Shown here piece by piece: positions 9,301 to 13,800 of a DNA stretch of 13,800 nt. Each line of letters begins with the position of its first letter. The first letter of the stretch is position 1. The DNA is taken from contig JBEKYH010000247.1 in the NCBI GenBank assembly GCA_049511115.1, forward strand, positions 1 through 13,800, read 5' to 3'. The DNA comes from JBEKYH01 sp049511115 (lineage in GTDB: Bacteria > Planctomycetota > Phycisphaerae > Tepidisphaerales > Tepidisphaeraceae). The notes under the pieces are model-generated. The model was not told where the DNA came from, ran no database searches, and saw nothing but the letters and a program-made list of their open reading frames with translations. The translations under genes were made by a program, and so were the position numbers.

Positions 9301-11991
9301 GCCGGCCAGCGGTCGGGTCAGCAGAATCAGGGACAGCAAGGACAGGGGCAACAGGGTCAGGGACAGCAGAACCAAGGTCAGCAGAATCAAGGGCAGAACG
9401 CCCAGGCGAATGCGGGGCAGCAGGGTGAGCAGGGACAACAGGGTCAGCAAGGCCAAACTGGTCAGCAAGGGCAGCAGCAAGGCGGCCAGCGCCAGCAACA
9501 GGCTCGCGCACAGCAGCAGCCGTCCAACCGGCCCAATCAGCAGGTGGCGGATGCGCGCAATGCGAATTTGAATCAAGCCCAGCAGAGCCAGGCGGCGGCG
9601 AGCGCCCAGCTTCAGCAGGCGATGGACAAGATGGGCGAGCAGGCGGGAATCAGCCAGGCGCTCAAGCAGGTGTCCGATCTGCTCGAGCAGCAGCGCAAGC
9701 TCAGCGCCCAGACGGCCGACGCGAGCAAGGACCTGCTCGGCAAGGACCCGCAGCAACTGAACGATCAGCAGCAAAAGACCGTCCAGAACCTCGCGCAGCA
9801 GCAGCAGGACCTGGCCAAGCAGGCCGATCAGGCCATGCGGCAGATGAATAACTCGGCCAATCAGCAGGCGCGAACTGATCCCAATTCCGCCCAGGCTTTG
9901 CAGCAGGCGGCGCAGACCGGGCAGGAGCAGAACGTCTCGGGTGACATGCAACAGGCCGGCCAGGCCGAGCAGCAGAATCAGCAGGCCAGCGCCCAGACGG
10001 CGCAGCGCCAGGCCGAACTGGGATTGATGATGATGCAGCGGCAGTTGACCGAGGCGGAAAACCGCCACCTCATGGAGTTGATGAAGCAGCTCGACAACAC
10101 GCAGCAGCTCATCGCCGATTTGCTCCAGCAGCAGGCGGGCCACAACCTCGATACCCTGATGTTGCAAGGGCCCGATGTGCTGGTCGCGGCGACGAAGACG
10201 ACGCCGGACCTGATCAAGGATTTCTTTGATTACAGCGTACGCGATCCGCAGACCATGCCTCCGCCGCCGGCGCTGGACGCGCTGGTGGATTTGCAGGCAC
10301 AGACGGAGCGGAACACGCGGAATATTGTGTCGGTGGTGCAGGGATTGCCCAACGGGGCCGACGCGGCGGATCAACTGACTCATGCTGATCAGCTTATGAG
10401 CCGGGCGGTGACGTATTTGCAGGATCAACGGCTGGCAGACGCGTATCAGCCGCCGGAAACGGATGCGTTTGCGGCGCTGTTGTCGGTGAAGGATGTGGTG
10501 GATAAGCAGGCCGCCGAGACGCGCCAGCGCACTCAGGATCAGCAGAAGGCGACGCTTCGCCAGGAATTTTTGCAGCTTCGCGACGAGCAGGCCAAGATCA
10601 ACGCGCAGACCAAGACCATCGCCGATGGTCCCAAGACCAGCGACGGCACGCTTGGGCACCAGGCCAAGGCCAATCTGGGAATCCTCTCCGATCAGCAATC
10701 CGACCTCGCCACGCGCGAGGCGAAGCTGGATGATGATCTGGGCGCCGCGGGCTCTATTGCCTACACGTATGCCAACGACGATATCGTTTCCAAGATGGGG
10801 AAGGTGAAGGATTCGCTGGCCAAGTTCGATCCCGGCCAGGGCACGCAGAAGACGCAGGCTCGGATCGTTGAAGAACTGGACGACATGATCAAGAACCTGG
10901 CCATGCGTCCCAAGCAGAGTGCCTTCAGCAACCCGCGCGAGGGAGGAGATCAGCAGGGCCAACAGCAGGGTCAGGGCCAGCAGGGCCAGGGCGGCCAGCA
11001 GCAGCCGCGTCCGCCGCAGCTTCCGTCCGAGGCGGAAATCCGCCTGATTCAGGACATGCAGAAGATGCTGAACGCGGACACCAAGGATACCGATGCCAGT
11101 TCCGCCAAGGACAAGTCGGCGATCCTCGACCTGGGCAAGCGCCAGGGCGATCTGCGGAAGCTGCTGGATGACATCCTCCAGAAGACCAGCGACGGGCAGG
11201 CGACTTTGGGCGATGAGCCGGCGAATAAGGACACGCTGCCGGAAGAGGCGTCGAGCGAGGACCTTGATCTTCAGGAGCTGAAGGATTCGGCGCTGAATGC
11301 GACCGATGACGAGAAGGGCGTCAAGGACGATACCTCGATGCTGGGCATTCGCATGGCTCGCGCCCGCCAGCGATTGGCGATCAATGCCGATGCCGGGCAG
11401 ACGACGCAGAAGATTCAGGACCGCATCGTCATTGAACTGGACGGCCTGGCCAAGATGGCCCAGGATCAGGAAGAGCAGAGTGCCCGGAGCATGACCACGC
11501 GGCAACAGCAGCAGCGGTCGCGCCAGCAGCAGCAGGCGCAGGGCCAGCGGCAGGGTCAGCCGCGGCCGGGAGAGCAGCAGGGCAATCCCAATAATGCGCA
11601 GGCCAACGGGCAGCGGAATAATCAGGGCCGCCAGGGCCAGCAGCAGGCCAACCGACAGAATCCCGGCGGCACCGCCCGCGGCAATACCAACGGGCTGACG
11701 GACGAGAATCCCAACGGAACAATCACGCAGTTGAGCGATAGCTGGGGCCAGCTTTCGCCGCGGCAGCGCAGCGCCGTGCTGGAAGGGTCCACCGACCAGA
11801 CGATTCAGAAGTTCAAGGACTTTGTTGACGGTTACTATCGCACCCTGGCTACCAAGGCGACGGCGCAGCCGGCAGATGGGGCAGGCGCTCCAGCCGATGG
11901 CGCGGCGCCAGCAACTGGCGGTAACGCGGCGCCGGCAACGGGTGGCGCCGCCGCGCCGGATACGAGCGGCCCGCCGCAGCCGGGGCAATGA
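6367..11991 (+). CDS. Giant DUF4175-like membrane protein with Gln/Asn/Gly-rich repeats
   Basis: This 1874-aa protein has three membrane segments near its start (about residues 21-44, 53-70 and 145-165) and then a large, probably extracytoplasmic body. Ig-like strands follow after HAWPKRTQIAL (about 184-530). Next come a coiled-coil region (about 547-650), a roughly 300-residue Q/N/G repeat tract (739-1045), more Gln-rich helical regions (1060-1270) and two related helical units near 1476-1515 and 1659-1698. A conserved-looking end, WGQLSPRQRSAVLEG with FVDGYYRTL, precedes an Ala/Pro/Gly tail. The N-terminal layout fits the proteins annotated DUF4175 in Planctomycetota. The ATG at 6367 has GGGG at 6357-6360 as a possible ribosome site, 31 bp after the preceding gene. 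Its stop overlaps the next start (ATGA). A scaffold role in the envelope is inferred; no enzyme motif was seen. Confidence 0.85.
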   Translation: MSQTVLLNSLANVRRRVRLLGLVHGMGLLLAAAVGLLLATVFLDYVLNLPPVPRLVLILASVGGVGYVGARWIVRPVLAKLRLSDVAGRIEQTFPVFDDRLRSVIDFSGKPNDESEAMKRRVVAQAVDMAQNVNLSAVVRPQPALGALGLGAGAVVVCLILAMLAGPEFLTVAVGRLLTPFAAHAWPKRTQIALVGQVPQRVPAGTPVEVRIKLVKGDKPSAKAIILYRYDDGGPVEQEMMSRDSDGSYTANLDARLEPGKTAGLMTVWMTSGDDGKELPRIQVVPPMAIKQVQAVVTPPSYADLPPVTLDLSAAPATVTERSGVALEVTFTRPLLAGQPIQLEAIDPQTPLPTLVWDPVTPGATTAIGHYLAKQPAHFKILGTDEDHFTNTGIEEYQILTRPDSIPTVQFEQPVRNEETLASATIPIQAMAQDDFGIKTLQLVVHRVSGGTGSTSDNKTWTLPLVEAAKPASDAVSWIKLDSNAERTRFRANWDWQLSKLDGAALKPGDELEFYLQVQDNYEDEQGNPHKPQFSESGRLRLTIISLDQLTEQLNNELSQLRGQVDETRKQNEALRAGVRNLAQDTQNKTTLDRADRAAANQLANDQSAAASQTRQIAQKLSDMLNRINRNQTPNADQPQALRDLTANIADAQRLLNDAAENRMQDAAARLSQMANTPSSDQQPSNGEAALQPAQQGQLAPDNADQQQNQNPQNMAAGAANRQQTASDAQNNSAQNPSNQGQQNQGQQNQGQQNQDQNAQANAQQQQSRQGSGQQAQNQNAQANADQQSRQNSGDQNQGQNPQANADQQSGQQSQGQQNQDQQNGQNAQANAGQPSGQNNQGQANQGQQNQGQQNQGQNAQANAGQQGQQNQGQQGQQGQQGQQGQRGQQNQGQNAQANAGQQGQQNQGQANQGQQNQGQQNQGQNAQANAGQQSGQQGQQGQNAQANSGQQGQRNQGQGQGQQNQGQRGQGQNAQANAGQRSGQQNQGQQGQGQQGQGQQNQGQQNQGQNAQANAGQQGEQGQQGQQGQTGQQGQQQGGQRQQQARAQQQPSNRPNQQVADARNANLNQAQQSQAAASAQLQQAMDKMGEQAGISQALKQVSDLLEQQRKLSAQTADASKDLLGKDPQQLNDQQQKTVQNLAQQQQDLAKQADQAMRQMNNSANQQARTDPNSAQALQQAAQTGQEQNVSGDMQQAGQAEQQNQQASAQTAQRQAELGLMMMQRQLTEAENRHLMELMKQLDNTQQLIADLLQQQAGHNLDTLMLQGPDVLVAATKTTPDLIKDFFDYSVRDPQTMPPPPALDALVDLQAQTERNTRNIVSVVQGLPNGADAADQLTHADQLMSRAVTYLQDQRLADAYQPPETDAFAALLSVKDVVDKQAAETRQRTQDQQKATLRQEFLQLRDEQAKINAQTKTIADGPKTSDGTLGHQAKANLGILSDQQSDLATREAKLDDDLGAAGSIAYTYANDDIVSKMGKVKDSLAKFDPGQGTQKTQARIVEELDDMIKNLAMRPKQSAFSNPREGGDQQGQQQGQGQQGQGGQQQPRPPQLPSEAEIRLIQDMQKMLNADTKDTDASSAKDKSAILDLGKRQGDLRKLLDDILQKTSDGQATLGDEPANKDTLPEEASSEDLDLQELKDSALNATDDEKGVKDDTSMLGIRMARARQRLAINADAGQTTQKIQDRIVIELDGLAKMAQDQEEQSARSMTTRQQQQRSRQQQQAQGQRQGQPRPGEQQGNPNNAQANGQRNNQGRQGQQQANRQNPGGTARGNTNGLTDENPNGTITQLSDSWGQLSPRQRSAVLEGSTDQTIQKFKDFVDGYYRTLATKATAQPADGAGAPADGAAPATGGNAAPATGGAAAPDTSGPPQPGQ
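8581..9501 (+). repeat. Q/N/G-rich tandem repeat tract, ten GQNAQANA-type units
   Basis: Residues 739-1045 of the giant protein consist almost only of Gln, Gly, Asn, Ala and some Ser. Ten copies of an (N/D/G)QN(A/P)QAN(A/S) unit are separated by variable runs of GQQNQ and GQQ. Short runs have glycine at every third position (for example GQQGQQGQQGQQGQRGQQ, encoded around 8983-9036). Gln and Gly codons alternate freely between CAG and CAA and among all four GGN codons. The composition predicts an intrinsically disordered, possibly self-associating linker. Spacing is irregular, so this is a degenerate repeat and not an exact satellite. Confidence 0.9.
10951..11004 (+). repeat. Second, short Gln/Gly-rich tract
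   Basis: Residues 1529-1546 of the giant protein form a pure Gln/Gly run (QQGQQQGQGQQGQGGQQQ) between two helical regions, just before PRPPQLPSEAEIRLIQ. It has the same composition as the main tract but lacks the NAQANA unit. It probably acts as another flexible linker. A third, looser Gln-rich stretch follows at about 11500-11661. Confidence 0.75.
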
Positions 11992-13073
11992 CAACTTTGA
12001 AACGAAAACGATTGAAACTTATTCGTCTGGCCGCCGCATCCCTGGCTGTTGCCCTGGGCCTTGTGGTCGCGCTGCCGCGCCTGCGAGCGGCCGATTCGCC
12101 CAGCGGTCTGGCGGCGGTTCCCAATCAGGTGACCGGGGATGAAATCACTGACGGCCAGCGCGCGGCGGTCGATCGCGGGTTGGCGTGGCTCGCCGGACGG
12201 CAGGCCCCCGATGGGGGATATGACGGGCACGCGGGGATCACAGCTCTGTGCGGTCTGGCATTCATGGAGCAGGGGAATCTTCCCGGGCGGGGGAAATATG
12301 CTTTGCAGGTCGAGAAGTGCCTGCAATTCGTTTTGAAAAGCTCGCAGCAATCGGGGCTGATCTCGGCGAACTTGGACAGCGGGCCGATGTACGGGCACGG
12401 TTTTGCGACGCTGTTCCTCGGCGAAATCTACGGCGAGACCGGCGATGAGGAGATCAAGGAGAAACTCCAGCGGGCGGTTCACCTGATTGAAACCACGCAG
12501 AATCCCCAGGGCGGGTGGCGCTATCAGCCGGTGCCGTACGACGCGGATATTTCCGTGACCATCTGCGAAGTGATGGCTTTGCGAGCGGCGCAGGACGCGG
12601 GGCTGAAAGTCGAAAAGAGCGTCCGTGACAAGGCCATCGCATACGTCCAGGATTGCCAGAACGACAACGGCGGGTTCATGTACCAGGCGGGCACCAACGG
12701 GCCAAGCGGATTTGCCCGCACGGCGGCGGGGTGCGCGAGCCTCTATTACGCGGGCGTTTTTGATTCGGACAATCTTCGCCGCGGGCTGGACTACATGAAG
12801 GAGCAGGTGATCGAGGGGAACCTGGGCGACCGCGAGCGGCATTTTTATTACGCGAACTATTACGCCGTGCAGGCGATGTTCCTGGCCGGGGGAGATTACT
12901 GGAAATCCTATTTTCCGGTGGTGCGCGATGAACTGATCCGCCGCCAGCAATTGAACAACGACCATTGGAACGGCGATTTCTCGGACGAATGCGACAGCGC
13001 GATGGCGCTGATCGTGCTGCAGATGCCTAACCGGTATCTGCCGGTGTTCAACGGGAAGGGGCCGGGGAGCTGA
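11988..13073 (+). CDS. Secreted squalene-cyclase/prenyltransferase-fold (alpha/alpha-toroid) protein
   Basis: This 361-aa protein starts with a signal peptide: a basic region (KRKRLKLIR), a hydrophobic core (about residues 14-30) and a likely cleavage site after LRA (34). The mature part has repeated helix pairs with QW-type motifs: RGLAWLAGRQAPDGGY (63-78), QNPQGGWRYQP (171-181) and QDCQNDNGGFMYQ (221-233). These define the alpha/alpha-toroid fold shared with squalene-hopene cyclase. It is about half the length of a real cyclase, and the catalytic DxDD acid is replaced by DADIS (185-189), so cyclase activity is unlikely. The start overlaps the preceding stop as ATGA (11988-11991), which makes it the last coupled gene of the operon. 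In Planctomycetota such proteins are commonly annotated as prenyltransferase/squalene oxidase repeat proteins of unknown function. It may be a binding partner or client of the membrane complex. Confidence 0.88.
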   Translation: MTTLKRKRLKLIRLAAASLAVALGLVVALPRLRAADSPSGLAAVPNQVTGDEITDGQRAAVDRGLAWLAGRQAPDGGYDGHAGITALCGLAFMEQGNLPGRGKYALQVEKCLQFVLKSSQQSGLISANLDSGPMYGHGFATLFLGEIYGETGDEEIKEKLQRAVHLIETTQNPQGGWRYQPVPYDADISVTICEVMALRAAQDAGLKVEKSVRDKAIAYVQDCQNDNGGFMYQAGTNGPSGFARTAAGCASLYYAGVFDSDNLRRGLDYMKEQVIEGNLGDRERHFYYANYYAVQAMFLAGGDYWKSYFPVVRDELIRRQQLNNDHWNGDFSDECDSAMALIVLQMPNRYLPVFNGKGPGS

Positions 13074-13086
13074 GGAAATCATCTAT

Positions 13087-13180
13087 TAACCGCGGAGGCG
13101 CAGAGGACGCGGAGGAAATGCAGATACAGGTAGAAATGCATTGGTCTTTAAGCTCTGCGACCTCTGCGCCTCCGCGGTTA
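13087..13180. repeat. 20-bp perfect inverted repeat flanking a 54-bp core
   Basis: The left arm at 13087-13106 (TAACCGCGGAGGCGCAGAGG) is the exact reverse complement of the right arm at 13161-13180. Pairing continues inward for 8 more positions with two mismatches. Each arm is built from near-identical 8-9 bp units of the form CGCRGAGG in tandem. The core has a direct repeat GAAATGCA (13115-13122 and 13133-13140) and no coding capacity. The arm sequence resembles a dispersed repeat I recall from many bacterial genomes. It lies between two genes and could act as an RNA stem that ends or protects the upstream transcript. No T-run follows the right arm. Confidence 0.8.
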
Positions 13181-13199
13181 GATTTGAATTTTGCGATCC

Positions 13200-13205
13200 A
13201 GGAGA
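13200..13205 (+). promoter_or_regulatory. Ribosome binding site that sets a GTG start
   Basis: AGGAGA lies 7 bases before the GTG at 13213 and is the best ribosome site in the window. Two TTG codons directly upstream (13207 and 13210) are too close to it, so GTG 13213 is the preferred start of the last gene. Confidence 0.7.
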
Positions 13206-13212
13206 TTTGTTG

Positions 13213-13800
13213 GTGGCACGATTCGTTTCATGGATAGGTCTTGCGGTTTTATCTGGCGCAGTCGCGTCGGCCGCGAATCCGCCGGTGTTGGTGAATGCGG
13301 ATTTTGGGGCGCGGCCGGTGAATGTCGTGGCGATGGATGAGAAGGGCGTGCAGGTTGCCCCGGCGGATGGCAGTGCGCCGCAATTGCAATCGTGGGACAA
13401 TTTGCTGGAGGTGGACTTCGCGCCGCCTCACGTGCAGGCGGCGACGAGGCCCAGCGGGTTTGTGCTTTATCTCAACGGGGGCGACCGGCTGCTGGGAAGT
13501 CCGATTGCCATCACGGATGACACCGTGAACTGGCAGCAGGCAGGCGTGGGCCGCATCGATGTGCCGGAGGATCGCGTCAATGCGATCGTTCGCGCGGGGC
13601 TGAGCGAGGATGACCTCACTTTGCCCCGCAAGGCGGACGTGGTGCGATTGATTAACGGCGACGCGACGAGCGGCGTGATCGAGAGCATGGCGGATTCGAC
13701 GGTCATTATTCACCCGACCGACGCGACGGTTTCCGCGCAGATCAGCATGGATAAAGTGGCGGCGATTCTGCTGGCCGATTCGGATCCGACGGCAGGCGTT
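13213..13800 (+). CDS. Secreted protein of unknown function with tandem NGD-type units (3' end outside window)
   Basis: A frame of 196 codons starts at GTG 13213 behind a strong ribosome site and is still open at the window edge. The N terminus is a signal peptide (VARFVSWIGLAVLSGAVASA, likely cut after residue 20), so the protein is exported. The body has two similar units. Residues 84-129 contain VLYLNGGDRLLG, then TVNW, then DVPEDRVNAIVRAG. Residues 144-189 contain VRLINGDATSGVI, then TVII, then ISMDKVAAILLAD. Each fits a small beta-barrel-like pattern, V-x-L-x-x-GD-x-x-x-G, ending in a V-x-AI strand. I do not recognise a named family. Similar NGD-type modules occur in secreted planctomycete proteins. 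It follows the toroid gene by 139 bp on the same strand but lies behind an inverted repeat, so it may or may not belong to the same transcript. Confidence 0.8.
   Translation, partial: MARFVSWIGLAVLSGAVASAANPPVLVNADFGARPVNVVAMDEKGVQVAPADGSAPQLQSWDNLLEVDFAPPHVQAATRPSGFVLYLNGGDRLLGSPIAITDDTVNWQQAGVGRIDVPEDRVNAIVRAGLSEDDLTLPRKADVVRLINGDATSGVIESMADSTVIIHPTDATVSAQISMDKVAAILLADSDPTAGV

Noticed and set aside
8581..9501. Repeat tract considered as a CRISPR array or DNA satellite
   Set aside because: Unit spacing is irregular, copies differ at many bases, and the region is in frame within a long gene, so the repetition is at protein level.
8423..9571. A 382-codon plus-strand frame rich in Arg, Ser, Lys and Ile
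   Set aside because: It is the shifted frame of the Q/N/G repeat tract, with no domain and no ribosome site.
8329..11994. A 1221-codon open frame on the minus strand, Leu/Ile/Arg-rich
   Set aside because: It is antisense to the Gln-rich coding region; CAG and CAA read as CTG and TTG (Leu) on the other strand and stop codons are rarely formed. The plus frame has coherent domains and membrane segments.
11835..13082. A 415-codon minus-strand frame
   Set aside because: It lies antisense to the toroid gene, whose signal peptide and QW motifs are clear on the plus strand.
13087..13180. Inverted repeat considered as the ends of an insertion sequence
   Set aside because: The core is only 54 bp and holds no transposase; at most it is a non-autonomous element.

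Overview
The window is a GC-rich stretch (roughly 60% G+C by eye) carrying one long plus-strand gene train. Two adjacent VWA membrane proteins with dead amidotransferase-like folds, a giant DUF4175-like protein with a Gln/Asn/Gly repeat tract, and a secreted squalene-cyclase-fold protein all sit behind MoxR and DUF58 genes. This layout is typical of Planctomycetota. Within that phylum I lean towards a Phycisphaerae-type lineage, which is an inference from protein style and not a proven placement.

Layout: the 3' end of a MoxR-type AAA+ ATPase (2-370) is followed by a 308-bp gap. The gap holds a short palindromic repeat (about 403-443) and a possible 51-aa orphan gene (507-662). Next come a DUF58 protein (679-1602), a BatA-like membrane protein (1599-3887), a second VWA/amidotransferase-like membrane protein (3891-6335), an 1874-aa DUF4175-like protein (6367-11991) and a secreted alpha/alpha-toroid protein (11988-13073). 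A 139-bp gap with a perfect 20-bp inverted repeat follows. The window ends inside a secreted protein of unknown function that starts at a GTG (13213) and runs off the edge.

How the genes work together: the five complete genes from 679 to 13073 are joined by two ATGA stop-start overlaps and gaps of 3 and 31 bp, so they are very probably one transcript. MoxR ATPases are known to work with VWA/DUF58 partners as chaperones that mature or activate other proteins (for example NorQ/NorD and RavA/ViaA). Here the likely picture is a cytoplasmic ATPase plus DUF58 adaptor acting on a membrane complex built from two VWA proteins and a giant periplasmic coiled-coil protein, with the secreted toroid protein as partner or client. 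The substrate cannot be read from the sequence.

The most unusual feature is the roughly 300-residue tract in the giant protein, with ten copies of a GQNAQANA-type unit. Its copies are the same at protein level but heavily scrambled at synonymous codons. No tRNA, rRNA, CRISPR array, transposase or convincing promoter was seen.
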